Origin: Trichoderma breve
Lineage: Eukaryota > Ascomycota > Sordariomycetes > Hypocreales > Hypocreaceae
NCBI RefSeq assembly: GCF_028502605.1
Contig: NC_079235.1
Span: forward strand, 3,224,001 to 3,288,000
DNA length: 64,000 bases
Direction: 5' to 3'
Shown: positions 12,077 to 23,408 of the stretch, piece after piece
How the letters are laid out: each line of letters begins with the position of its first letter
Position numbering within the stretch: position 1 is the stretch's first letter
Notes under the pieces: model-generated
What the model saw: only the letters and a program-made list of their open reading frames with translations
Told to the model about the DNA's origin: nothing
The model's database searches: none
Position numbers and translations under genes: made by a program

Positions 12077-12092
12077 ATGGCGCCCCAGCCTT
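12077..12092 (+). other. Possible alternative first coding exon (or 8-codon uORF) of the HMG-box gene
   Basis: An ATG opens M-A-P-Q-P and runs into a consensus GTGAGT donor at 12093. A GCTAAC branch-like site followed by CAG at 12399-12401 would join it in frame to the HMG-box gene, replacing its first 16 residues by MAPQPS. Unspliced, the same ATG is an upstream frame of eight codons ending in TAA. Transcript data are needed to choose. Confidence 0.4.
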
Positions 12093-12355
12093 GTGAGTCC
12101 TAAAGCTTTTTTTGTTTTCCTCCCTTCAACAAACTTCCAATTCTCTCCAATCTGCCATCTTCGTCCGCATCATTGCCGTGCCGCGTCAACGTGCGATTCC
12201 GATACCGCTGCCGGCCGGAGAAAAAGTCGCCAATCTCCATCTCCATCGCATCAAACCGCGCCTCGCTGTATCACCTCGCATCCTTCGCACTTCTCGCGAC
12301 AAAACTCTTAAATCCCCCCGAATCTCGACCCTCGCCCACCTGACAATCGCCAACA

Positions 12356-13467
12356 ATGCCTGCCAAGAGAAAATTGGTTGCCGAGGCTAACATTGAGCCA
12401 GCCAGCGTGCCCTCGACGCTGCCTCCGTCTGTCGAAGAAGCCTATCGGCGGAAGTGTGTCCAGCTAAAGAACCGCACAAACGAGGTCGAGGATGCCAACG
12501 ACGCCGCCAGGCTCCGGCTTGCCCGCATAAAGCGCCAGGTCGAGAAGCTGAGGATAGAAAGGGCCTTTCTGCTTGAGCAGCTGGCCAAGCGCACCAGCAC
12601 AAACGTCGAAGACTCCGAGGGCAGCCCCAGTCCGCCTCCAACGGTATGCTTTCTTCCTCGTATCTCTTTTTTTTCCTACCTCTTTTTATCGATGTTTACG
12701 TTGCTGCCACCCGGCTTGGTCGGGTTTCTCTCTCCCCTTCCTACTCTTTTTTTCATCTCCTTTGCGCGTTGCTGCTGCTGCTCCCTTTCCTCCCCACCAA
12801 AAACACCTTTTTTCAGTGTTGATATTTGAGTGTAACGAAATAGGCAACCTCCTTCGATATCCCCATTGAATCGAATGCTAACCCCCGAAAGCCCAAGGAT
12901 AAGCCGCTGCGCATCAAGAAAGGTCACCGGAAGTCCAACGCTCCAGCTGACGCCGATGCCAAACAAAGCTCCGCAAAGGAGCCAACATCCCCAGCGTCCG
13001 AGTCCAATAGCCAGGCAAAGCGCTCTCGCGCCAACGGCGTGTCCAAGTCTTCCAAAGAGCCCAAGACTGCTTTTGAACTCTACTGCGAGGAGGCTCGGCC
13101 GGCGCTTGAAGCCAAGGACAAGGAAGACAAAGAGGACAAGGAAGATAAAGATGACAAGGAGGACAAGGATGATACCGAGCTGAATATTGACGAGGAGCTC
13201 AAGCGTGACTGGGACGAGCTACCGGAAACGGAGAGGGAAGAATACCAGGCCAAGGCGGACCAACTGAATAAATCTCAAGAGGAAGACGACAAGGCCGCCG
13301 CTGATGCTGATGCTGATGCCGACGTCGAGTCTCCCAAGAAGAGCAGCGTCAAGGCCGAGCCCGAAGCTGAAAAGCCGGAGGCTGAGGCTCACGATGACGA
13401 TGTTGAGATGAGCAACTATGACACCGAGGACCAGGAGACTCAGATGGACAAAGATGGTGACGAGTAA
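12356..13467 (+). CDS. HMG-box chromatin protein, NHP10/Nht1-like (INO80 complex candidate)
   Basis: Exons are 12356-12643 and 12844-13467 (303 aa), with a 200-nt phase-0 intron (GTATGC...TAG). The N-terminal third is a predicted coiled coil (about 25-80; EEAYRRKCVQLKNRTNEVED, then LEQLAKR). A basic linker follows, then an HMG box (about 160-245: EPKTAFELYCEEARP ... LKRDWDELPETEREEYQAKA) that carries a Lys/Asp/Glu repeat insert in its middle, and an acidic C-terminal tail. Coiled coil plus one HMG box resembles fungal NHP10/Nht1, a DNA-binding subunit of the INO80 remodeller; another HMG protein is possible. The repeat (GAC/AAG/GAG codons, about 13115-13175) lengthens the loop between HMG helices. 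A second possible start is described separately. Confidence 0.8.
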
Positions 13468-14008
13468 ACAAAAAAAGGGCGGCTACGCGGTTATGGGACG
13501 GGAGACGGCAGATCATGGTGCGGAAGGCGTTATTTTCTTCCATATTGGTACAGGACAGAGACGGTTTTGCTTTTTTTGTTTTCTTCTTTTCTGCTTGGCA
13601 ATATTTCTTTCCTTCTTCTTTCTCTTGTTCTATTCTAAACGGTACTGTAATTGCCAGGGTGCATCTGTAATCTGGGACGTTTGGATGCATGTACATTAAA
13701 GTAGCCGGTGCTTCTGAATTGCTACAGGGTGGACATTATCATGATTCTTACCAATATGTGCAGCCTATGTAGAGATGATGAAGGGGGATCACATGTTTAA
13801 TGGCATTGCCCAGTTATGCATTGCTGTCCATGGTTGAGTAATAGGTATGTAAAGATTCGCTTCTTCCCAGCCATTGACGCCGCCCATCTCCATGACCCCA
13901 TGCTACAACGATAAATTCGAACGCCCAAGGCATAATAAACTCCATTTCTCCAGCACGCAAATTCACAGCCCGTTGATTTCCAAGGAAGAGTCTCTAAGCT
14001 ACCCCCGT
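13468..14008. other. Convergent 3' flanks
   Basis: This is short AT- and T-rich DNA between the HMG-box gene and the DUF155 gene. T-rich runs at 13560-13630 fit a 3' UTR. No gene is seen. Confidence 0.6.
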
Positions 14009-15729
14009 TCAAACTTCTCCCGCATACAAATCGACAACAATGTTGATCGCAGCCACCAGGATCTCCATAGCAATCAAGATGATAACTAAAGTTAAACTAG
14101 TCAGCATCCATTTATAGGCAAATATTAACAGGTTGACAGGAAGGAAGACATACCTATCCATTCGAGCATTTCGCCGTGGCCATGAGTTAGCTGATCCTTG
14201 AGAACAGCTAGTAAATCAGCAATAACATCCAACCGCTCCGTCACCAGGCCAACTCGTTGGTCCATCTCGAGGTAGCTTCTGACAGCTTGATAGAGAGGTT
14301 CCAATTGGGGCTCCACCCAGAAGAGCTCGGGGGTATCCAAAACGGAGCCGTTGAGATGGATGTTGATCCTCAAGATGAAGAGCTCTCCAATCTGCATGTT
14401 GATTTGTTTCCGGTTGAGAGCCACTTTGCCCGTCAAGGCAATCTGAGTGGGAATATCCTTGGTCGTGTCGATGGTGGAAGCAATGAGTTCCTCGAAAAGT
14501 GACGTCTGTTGATATTGTTAGTCTCTTACACGCTCTCTCTTCTTCCCTTCTCAACGGTCTCTTGTTAGGTTTCATCTTACCTTGACACTCTGTGCTAAAG
14601 CATGCGAAATGGCAAGCTTGGTCATGTAGTTGTTCTTGTCTCTCAGCGTGATAAAGTCGTTGTAAATACGCGCTTGATATTCCCGAGTGTAGTAAAAATT
14701 AAAGTGTTCCGTCTCGACATCATCAGGAGCCAGCTTCTCCAGTTCGAACTTGGCAATGTCTTTGAGCATCTTGGCCTCCTGTGCCTCCGTCATGCCCCAT
14801 ATCACCACCACACCATAATCGAACAGGAAGACTTCAGGCATATGTACCTGAATATCAAAGTCCGGCACCGTGTCTTTTATGGGCATGTGCTCGGGCATAG
14901 CGGGACCTAGAAGCTCTTCACTAGGGAGGTCCCCGGCTTCCTCTCGACTGTGGTCGATCATCAGGCCCTCTCCGTAGCCAGAGTCTTGATTATCATGACG
15001 CAAAGATCTGAATTCCTCTCGCTCGGTCTCGCCGTCTACCAGCTCGCTCCCTGTAGAATGGCGCCTTTCATGATTCGGCTCGACAACCTCATGGTTTCGC
15101 TGGCTTTTGCCGTACATGTAGGGCGTGTAGATACACTCGTCGATGAGCTTTGGGTTCGCGCCGCGAGTCTTGCCTCGTCCTTTGAGGAATCTCATCAATC
15201 CTTCCATTTCATAGCGATTGGCGGTGCAGTACGCGGTGACGCGAGGCAGTCGATCTCGATCTGCCTTTCCGAGTCGCGCAGCATCTCTTCGCGCCGTCGG
15301 ATCCTTGATTCGGGTATACTGGGAATAGACATCCCTTCCGCTTTCCTCATCTTCACCTTCGTCTCCGAAATCTGGGTTCGGCAGCAGCTTGAGCTTCTCT
15401 GTCTTCTTGGTGCTTCTCTGCGGACCAATCTTGGGCCCCTGTACCGGCGCAAGCACAGGGACGAACCCCCCGCTATGTCGCCTGCGAAGCTTGCTATTCA
15501 AGGCTGCCAGCATTGGCGGGCCAACAACGGCGCTGCTGCCGGCCTGATGGTTGACATTATGAGAGGCATAGCTCCTTGGTAGGCGAGGAGGATCGGGCTC
15601 GATGGTTCGGCTGACGGGGTTCGCGCTGAAGGTGACTGTTCGTGCAGGCTTTGGCCGAGAGGCATCGGGCGTGGGTAGCAGAGGCGTCGTCTCGCCAGCA
15701 CTCGTGTTTGCGGTGTCGGAAGAGTCCAT
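14009..15729 (-). CDS. DUF155 (RMD1/RMD8/Sif2 family) membrane protein
   Basis: Exons in coding order are 15729-14581, 14505-14154 and 14085-14009 (525 aa), all with GT-AG boundaries. The first 150 residues are Ser/Pro/Arg-rich and probably disordered. The DUF155 region starts near VTAYCTANRYEMEGLMRFLK and includes the family hallmark LFDYGVVVIWGMTEAQE, then FNFYY and a helical C-terminal half. The last exon encodes one hydrophobic segment (about 500-520, VIILIAMEILVAAINIVV), which is typical: family members end in one anchor. Yeast relatives are RMD1, RMD8 and the mitochondrial MRX10. The long cytosolic-type N-terminus without a mitochondrial presequence argues for the RMD1/RMD8 type. The molecular function of the family is poorly defined. 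Confidence 0.9.
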
Positions 15730-16770
15730 TTTGAATGCTGGAGATTGGAAGTAGGAGCTGGGGGATGAAGTAAGGGCGGCAACGGCTTAGACAGATCCCG
15801 CCGGAAGAAGGCTCTCTATCAGCGAGGAGGATAAAAAATACACCAGGATGCTTAAAAAGGGTTATCTCCGCCTTGGTATCAAGAAGGATGGCGGCATTGA
15901 GAGCGATTGAATAGGTGAGCAAGGGATAGATGTTGTGAAGAAGTTTGTGCGAGCAGAATTCTGGAGGTTGCTATTGCTGCTCGATGACGGAGTACCGTCC
16001 AATTTTCCCTGGCCAAATTCGGCGAAAAGCGGTCTGGGCCCACCCGGGAGCCTTAGTGCTTGTACAGCAGGTACTTGGACTGGCAATTTCATGTGCTGTG
16101 CTACCTTTACGGAGTACAGTACAGTACACGACCCACTGGAGCTTCGTGCAGGAGAAACACGAGCAGATGGGTACTTGGCCAGGCTATGGCTGCATGTAGG
16201 AAAAACATGTATTCACTTCTACAGTTACCTTGCAAGTGCTTGTACGGAGTACCTTGGCGGGTAACGTGCATTGAAACAAGAAGCTTTGGAAATGTCAGTC
16301 TACATTTGGAGCATTCTAGCAACAATGCTCAATCGATGTTATTGTGTCCAATTCTCTCGACAAACCTCCTTGTATTCACTGAAAACTCTAAAATTGGAGC
16401 CATAGCGTCAACACCGGCTTGCAACACCAAAACAATCCAGGCACTACCGCTAACAAATCTCCACCCATATACTTGGTTCTCCACAGAGTCGAAGCAATGC
16501 ATGACTTCTCTACGATACACTGACATGTTGTTATGGGCTTCATATTGGCCAGTGTAACGTCGCCAGTTGTTTTATAAAGTTCATTGGCGTACAGATTCTA
16601 TGAATGGAGTAGGTATTCGGCACTCCAGCGACTGCGTGGAGCTCCAGCATCGCAGCCAAATGTGAAGGAAAGCCGTTTATTTGCTACTAGAGGCATTTCC
16701 CTATCTAAGTAGTAGATACCCAAATATACCATTAAATTCTGCTCAGTCACTCTTAAGAAAAACACAGGGC
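15730..16770. other. Intergenic region upstream of the DUF155 gene
   Basis: No gene is supported. Several TACGGAGTAC-like and GTACAGTACAG words lie around 15985-16260; such words recur in intergenic DNA of this window. Confidence 0.5.
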
Positions 16771-18326
16771 TCATTTGTACTGGATTCGCGTCTCCATCTT
16801 GAAGCCTCCGTTATGAGCTCGGTCAACAATGCCCTGCCCAAGACAACACGGTGTATAGAAGCCTCCATCGAGCTCAAGATCATCCTCCAAGACTGTTCGA
16901 GCAGCCTCGGAACATAACATTGCCGTCACTGTAAGTATACAATCGTCAGAAACTAGTCCTCAAGAAGCACCATCTGTTGGGGCCGGTGTTTTCCACTTAC
17001 ACGAGTACATGCTACCATAATACCAAGCTCGGCAAAAGGCTTGCCTATCAGCAGGCAACTCCGTATCAGGATTTGCAATGCCACGCCATTCAACCTCCTC
17101 TTTCTCCATTTCACCCTTGGAGGGTCCTGTACCCGGTGCCGGAACAAAATTTCGGAACAGTGTCCTGACAGGTTTTCCAGTAGCAATGAGAAACACGCCA
17201 ATGACGATTATCCAATGGACGATGACTCCATACAGCCAATTGCGAGGCCTGTAGCATTCTGCCCAATGGAAATTTGGCCCGTAGAACTCGTCCTTCCGGC
17301 TAGGGATCTCTGATAAAAGTCCCCATGAGCGTTCTACTAATCCTTGGTCGGCAGAACTAGTAAAGGCCGTGGTGACGGTCCCAAGATTAGGCACATAGTG
17401 GACGCCAAATATCTTTTGCCAAATGGAGGCATTGTGTCGTTTTGGCTCTGCTGGATGAGGTACAGGGGATAGAGCAAATGGTTTTCCAGACTCTGCCAGC
17501 TCACTCAGGGTGAAATGATCGAAGATGGTGAGAACAGTTGAAACGGTGCCTCCAGAGGGAGCCGCTCTAGATGTGAAGCCTTGAGTAAGCGCACGTTTCC
17601 AATGACAATTTTAGACGGAAAATGAAAGAGTTCAACTCACCGCAGATTGTAAATCGAAATAATAACATCTCTTGTCTTAGCACTCAGCTGCTTCCGGAGT
17701 GTTTGAGCCAAAGACCAGGTGCACAGATCTGCTGGAGCAGACTCCAATCCCATCTGGGGGATGAGAATAGCACCGCTCTCTTTAGCAGTCTTTTCATACT
17801 TCTTAATCATTCTATAGACCCATGGCGTCTCACCGGTTACATCAAAGTAATGTGTACCGGCTTCAGCGCATGCTTTCACTGCATACTCTCCATGAGCGGT
17901 ATACGGGCCGACAGTCGTAATCATGACAAATGTCTTGTTCGCCAGCGCACTCATTTCGTCGTAGCTATCCACTCCCGCCGTCTCAATTGCTGTTCTCGTG
18001 TTGTTAATTCTGCTCTACAGAAACATTATATCATAGTATTGGCTGGTAGAAATAGCTGTAGACGAACCTGGAGGATTCCTGTCCGAGTTCAGCTTCTTGC
18101 AATCATCAACGATTGCTTGGAGCTTTGACTCAGAACGACCAGCAATGGCCCATTTCAGATTGACTGGGAAGTTGGCAGTAATGTACTCAGCCGCCAGGCG
18201 ACCGGTATATCCTACATTGCGCATAAGCCTGGGTCTCCATGAAAGTGCATCCCAAGCTCGACATCACATACCCGTGGCTCCAAAGACAACCAAATCATAC
18301 TGGCGATCGTGCTCTTTGAATGGCAT
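16771..18326 (-). CDS. Saccharopine dehydrogenase-like oxidoreductase (SCCPDH-type)
   Basis: Five exons in coding order (18326-18272, 18211-18068, 17989-17641, 17566-17001, 16928-16771) give 423 aa with consistent phases. The N-terminus is a Rossmann fold (YDLVVFGATGYTGR, residues 10-23) interrupted by intron 1 inside the glycine motif. Later blocks (TTVGPYTAHGE, GTHYFDVTGE, IPQMGLESAPADL, SGGT) are characteristic of the lipid-droplet SCCPDH / trans-acting enoyl-reductase-like group, not of lysine-pathway saccharopine dehydrogenase. A hydrophobic helix at about 294-313 (WLYGVIVHWIIVIGVFLIATG) suggests membrane or lipid-droplet association. Intron 2 uses GTTCGT with the CAG at 17990-17992; nearer acceptors break the frame. 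Substrate is unknown. Confidence 0.88.
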
Positions 18327-18798
18327 TGTGGATGACAGAACGTTGCTTAACGTTTAGAGGGAGATAATGGTCACTAGATGGAGATGATGGAGAGACTGTG
18401 AAGGTGGCAAGGTCTTCTAGAACTGTTGGCCACGTTCTTGCAATGTAATGATGCCAATGGGGAGGAAGTACATTAACCGGCCAAGAACAGCCGCAGATGC
18501 AGAACAAGCGTGTTAAATGCCAATGCTTCTGTTATTAGGTAAATACATTTCTATTTAATGAAGCTATACTTAGATAAGGTAGGCACAAAGTAGATTGACT
18601 CTAGAAGAAAACAATGATGCTCTGATTTCATTCCAACCGAGGCAACCGCCTGCAGGTGGTCGCAACATGTTGATGAAACGATTCGCTCATGACCAAAGCC
18701 CACAATAAATCATCCAATCCAGACACACGCAGCAAACACGATGAAAAAGATGGGGAACTGGACTAATGTGGGGATGACGGAGAAGGCAGGTTGCACAG

Positions 18799-18806
18799 TC
18801 ACGTGA
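18799..18806. promoter_or_regulatory. TCACGTGA palindrome (Cbf1-type E-box)
   Basis: This perfect 8-nt palindrome with a CACGTG core lies about 185 nt upstream of the eL43 start. Cbf1/USF-type bHLH factors bind this word, and Cbf1 is a known ribosomal-protein-gene regulator in Candida albicans. Binding here is inferred. Confidence 0.55.
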
Positions 18807-18876
18807 TATGAGAGATTCTTATCGATAGCAGTTCAAAAGTGAAAAACAGTGGTGGGGCTTCGCTTGGCCCGTCGCT

Positions 18877-18892
18877 CACGTGCGTGCCCTAA
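18877..18892. promoter_or_regulatory. Composite CACGTG + CCCTAA element
   Basis: CACGTG (18877-18882) is followed after 4 nt by CCCTAA (18887-18892), about 100 nt upstream of the eL43 start. CCCTAA is the Tbf1/telomere-repeat-like core found at ribosomal protein genes in several fungi. The tight pair plus the upstream palindrome suggest a ribosomal-protein regulatory module. Confidence 0.55.
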
Positions 18893-18990
18893 GGAAAATC
18901 ACAACTCCAGCTTTCCAACACATTTTCGTGAGAGCAGCCTCCAACCGAAGTCAAGCAACCAAACATCCCCATCCACACAAATCCGTCAAG

Positions 18991-19662
18991 ATGACCAAGC
19001 GCACCAAGAAGGTCGGCGTGACGTACGTATAACCTCTTGAAAGAACAAATTAAACAAAGGAATGTCTGCTAACTTGTTCCCAGCGGTAAATATGGTACCC
19101 GGTGAGTCTCAAAAGATGCACAACAATTCCCATCCCCAATACGACATATCGACCCCGAGCCCGACGAAACCGAGTTCTCAATTGTCCCGCCACGGCCTCT
19201 GTTATACTTCCTTGAGAAAAGCTTTCGGATAGACTGGGCTGTGTCTATGGCAACCTCCCGAGACTTGATCCTCGATACTCGAAACCTATCACAAGCGGAT
19301 GGAAATTTCCAGATGAACTGGCAACTAATGCAACTGGTTATAGTTACGGTGCCTCCCTGCGAAAGCAGGTGAAGAAGATGGAAATCACCCAGCACGCCAA
19401 GTACACCTGCACCTTCTGCGGAAAGACCACCGTCCGAAGAAAGTCTGTCGGTATCTGGAACTGCCGCGCCTGCAGCCGAACCATTGCTGGCGGTGCCTAC
19501 ACTGTTGCGTATGTTGCCCACAAACCACAAGACGAGCCTGGACATCCACGAGCACGCTGTTCCCCGGAAGTAAATACTGACGTTGCAATGTGTTACAGCA
19601 CACCCGCCGCCGCTGCCATGCGATCAACTCTGCGACGATTGAGGGAGATTGCTGAGGTTTAA
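18991..19662 (+). CDS. RPL43: 60S ribosomal protein eL43 (L43/L37a)
   Basis: Exons are 18991-19022, 19084-19101, 19344-19508 and 19599-19662. They give 92 aa, exactly the family length. The protein is a structural component of the large cytosolic ribosomal subunit. The zinc ribbon is intact: C39-x2-C42 (CTFC) and C57-x2-C60 (CRAC). The start M-T-K-R-T-K-K-V-G and the segment [12 protein letters not shown] are diagnostic. Exon 2 is only 18 nt (C-GGT-AAA-TAT-GGT-ACC-CG) and must be included for the family-conserved TGKYGTRYG. Three introns crowd a 92-codon gene, as is common for fungal ribosomal protein genes. Promoter elements typical of ribosomal genes lie upstream. Confidence 0.98.
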
Positions 19663-20787
19663 GGTGTTTCTTCTTAAAACGGTTGAAGGGATTCGGCTTT
19701 GCTTTTCGGTCTGGTGTATGGGGGACATTGTTTGCGTGCATACACTACGTTGACGAAAAATGAACGTCGACGCTCGATCTTTGGTCATAGACACCGGTCG
19801 ATAGGCAATGAACAAAAAAAGGAAATTGCATTATCTCGGACACCCGAACTAAGAAATGATTTGATGCCATGGATCCTAGCGCCTTGTGAAGGAATTTGGT
19901 CGACTGGACGAAATGAACGCTTAACTGTCAACCAGGAGGCAATGTGTATGCTCACCATACAGAGGAGAGACGCACGCGAATGACAGAATTCAAAGGCGAC
20001 TCGGGCAGACGTAGCTACATCAGTGCTCGAGCAGCCCTCACTGGGGCTCTCACGTCGTTTCTTCTTCTCCTCTTCTCTTGTCGCAGGACCTCTACGTCGA
20101 CACCAAAGAGAAGTCACAAGGGATCTCATTACGGCACTTTTGAGTAAGAGCCACAACCTGCCATCAAAGCAGTTTTCACTGTAGTGCTGTATCTCATATG
20201 GCGACGACCGTAAACGAAATGGACGCTCCTCCGCAGTTGTGCCCATTATATACTGGCACGTGAACGCTCCAAACTCAGGATATTCACCAAAAAAGGCGTG
20301 CCAGGTAAAATGAGAACGTTGCAAACCATGCTAACTCAAGTTGTCCAGGTGCTAGCAATACTGGCATGGCGCAGTGCTTCGTATCCATTCACGGCTCATG
20401 GGATCAATGATGACGGGGTTGGAGTGGGGAATTCCGGCAGAGATGGCGCTTTTTGGTCCCAATGCAAGTGGCATCACACTGCATCAACTTGATTACCCAT
20501 GGAGTTGATTGCTGCCTTTGGTAAATTACATATGGCCGTGTTACGCCCCGGCAGAGAGTCGAGGGAGAAATGCCCGTCAAGTGACGAATGCAGCTGTGGT
20601 TCCTTGCATGCGACGGACGGGGCACACACAAAGTATTTTCTCTCTCTCTTAACCCTTTTCTTTGTTATTACTCTCCAATAGAATCGTTAGCTTCAGTACT
20701 CCGTAAGTACTGCAAAGATGGAGATACTAATGTGTCTTTGCTAAGCCGCGATATAATGCACTCTAACAGGCACCTATAGCTGTGTGT

Positions 20788-20810
20788 ACAAGGGACAAGG
20801 GACAAGGGAC
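20788..20810. repeat. Short tandem repeat, 7-nt unit ACAAGGG x3
   Basis: Three copies of acaaggg (the last followed by ac) lie in intergenic DNA. The array is too short to suggest function. Confidence 0.85.
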
Positions 20811-22810
20811 TCTCTAAATTTGGTACCAAATTGTAATAAAATGAGTGGAAAACAGAGTAAATTTGTGAGGTAGACAAAATAAAACTTGAAAATGAGAGAC
20901 AAAGACGTTCCAATCGTAGTCCCGGCAAATCCCCTCCCAGGCACCCCGCTTGGCCCTTGGGATACTCCCCTTCAGATTAAATCCAATTCTCTCTCAAAAA
21001 AATCACCCTTGTCTGTCGGTCTTCCCAGCAGGCATAGACATGAATCCCATGGTACTCTCTTTCTTTCTATCTTAGTACTTTACCTATCGTCTCCCATTCC
21101 GCAGTGTCCATTTGGATCTCTGGTTACAGTTACACGAGTACTGTATACAAAGCACCACCTTGGTAGCACCACCCCGGCCATGCTCCCATCAGAGATGCAT
21201 TCCGCCATGTAACTTTACGACATCCGGAGCAGCAGGTGTATTTTGCCTAGTGCCGTAACAAGTCGCATGCATCCATACAAGCCAACCCGGATGACTTCCA
21301 ATAAGGTACTAATGGGCACTTTGTACTTGGCAAGTCCCTGGCTCATGGCTGGCTGGGCGGTAGAGTATCTGCAGTATATTCGTATCATTGATGCCTGTAC
21401 TTTATCTATTTATTGGTAGGTGGTCCTTTATAGCCTGGTCAGCCTACTGAGCAGCTGCCCCCAGAATGCTACTGCACCCCTTGGCGGCCATGTCTCTGGG
21501 TTAATTGCGAATGAATTGCATGTTTCATCACCACCAAAATGCACGCCGGCCTCGGCACGTGAGACCGACAGGCCCTTTGGCGCAAGGCATCATCCGTTCG
21601 AGTCCACCGGGGAGGTACCGAGTACGGCGAACCTTGTAGATCCAGGTACTTCCCAGCACACTCTAGGTTTGTTGCGTTATTGTTTTTGCTACATCGAATA
21701 GGTACCTGGTAGATTGCTGCTCCCCATGGTTCCGCCTCTACCTACCTAGTACTCAACACCTTGATGTCTGTCTCTGTCTGTCCATGCCATAATAGCTCGG
21801 ACCCTAACTTGGTGCCTAGTAGATAAGATCTGCACGGATAGTATTTAGTATTGCTGTGACCAACATATGAATACCAAGACAAGGTATTGAAGGGTTTGGT
21901 ACTGCAAAGTATCCCCTCAAGAGGCACTGCTGCAGCGGCGGCAAGGAGCGAAGGAATGCGCGCGTGCGAATGGCGGATATACGGAGCACTGTAATCTGCA
22001 CTTTTGCACCTTGTCTCCTCGTCTGAACGTAATGTGCCGATTGACCCCATAATATGCACAGCCGTTTTGCCTCTTTCTTGCATGGCTTTTTTTCTCTCTC
22101 TCTTTCCCTTGCGGGCTTCTAGAGGTCTCGCTTAATGTCTGCTAGTGTACTATACCTCACCTTATTGTAGTCCTATACCTCACCACTTGTAACGCCCAAA
22201 CAGGCACCAACTTCCCTCATTACCCCAATAGTACAGCTTCGAACCATCCGTACAGTTATCAGTTTTTTATGGTTGGTTTCTGCTTGGCTTCCATTCCACA
22301 CTCCCAATGCATTTTACGAATCATGTTGTATCGGCTCAGTGCTGATGGAGAGCTGATACGAGGTGTGACGTCCGTCACAAGGCAGAGCCTCTCTTACTTG
22401 CATGGTAGCACGGAGCACACGGCCTACCAATCTAAGTTAAGTGAGTACCTGCGACCTGCTAGTACCTGAACACTGTTTCTTGCGCATTTAGACTCGCGTG
22501 AAAAGTACCTGGCCACGGGTACACATGTACATGTACTGATGGTATCGTCTGTGCTAAAAACCCGGAAAAAAAGTTCATGTTGCATGGAGCTCGACTTGCT
22601 CGACGCATCTCCTCAAGTCACTCCAAGACACACTAAAGATTCTGTCTCCCTGCCTTGAAAATTGATGGCATAGCAGAGCAACCAAGGAAACCTCACTCAC
22701 TCATTCACTCAGCTCGACTCATTTCCCCGTCCTCGTGCAGAAGAGAATCGAATCTCTAAGTCCCACCAGGATCACGCACGGAGCTGCTCCGAGCCGGCTC
22801 TGACTCTGAC

Positions 22811-22840
22811 GCTCACTCACGCTCACGCTCACGCTCACGC
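22811..22840. repeat. Tandem GCTCAC/CTCACG hexamer array
   Basis: About four to five copies of the hexamer GCTCAC occur in the promoter region of the RING-PHD gene, 570-600 nt upstream of its start. It is a simple repeat on a pyrimidine-rich background. Confidence 0.8.
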
Positions 22841-23408
22841 CGAGAAAAGACATCAATCAAATCCATTTGGATCCCCCTCCTAGTACGAGTTCCATCTGCC
22901 GCCACCTTCCAGCATCCAACAAACGGCACGCTCAATCAATGACAGGCGTGGCTGCTCCAGCGCTGTGACTCGCTGATTGGCCCCCGCCCAGACCCCTAAC
23001 AGGCCTGCGCTAGGCTTGCCAGAGCCCGCCTTTTCCAGGCTGTCTCTAGCTGAACTCTCCCTCTTTCAATCCTCACTGAAGGTCTGGTCCGTACTGGTAG
23101 TGCCTGGACCTGGACCTCACTCTCACTGTGCGCGCTACCAGCACCCGACAAAAGCACCGCTTCCCACCAGACCTTGTACCAATACCAACCAGCTCGCCCG
23201 CTTCACCACTAATACAAACCATCAAATCATATTAGCCTTCATACAAACCCAGTTTCTCTCGCTGCGGCACACGCCACAAACCGCCGTTTCCCACGTTTCA
23301 GAAACCAGCCTACCTTTACTCTTTTTTTGCTCCATCGGGCACTGTTGACCTCATTGTCTTTTTACATGTTTTCATCAGTTTCTGGCGTCACTCATCACAC
23401 CCGGCATC

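Larger units (their letters stand above)
18327..18990. promoter_or_regulatory. Divergent promoter region between the SCCPDH-like gene and eL43
   Basis: This 664-nt stretch separates two start codons. Its eL43-proximal half carries two CACGTG E-boxes and a CCCTAA word, listed separately. The leader immediately before the eL43 start is C/A-rich. No extra gene is seen. Confidence 0.6.
19663..23408. other. 3.7-kb intergenic region, no supported gene
   Basis: None of the open frames has a recognisable domain or convincing codon use. It contains repeated GGTACC/TACCTAG words, TACTCCGTA (about 20698), a triplicated 7-mer and a CTCACG hexamer array. The last 700 nt before the RING-PHD gene are C/T-rich with many CTCACT runs and probably form its promoter and leader. 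A non-coding RNA gene cannot be excluded. Confidence 0.5.

Noticed and set aside
21590..21625. tRNA T-loop-like word (GTTCGAGTCC)
   Set aside because: No matching acceptor stem, D arm or anticodon arm could be folded around it.
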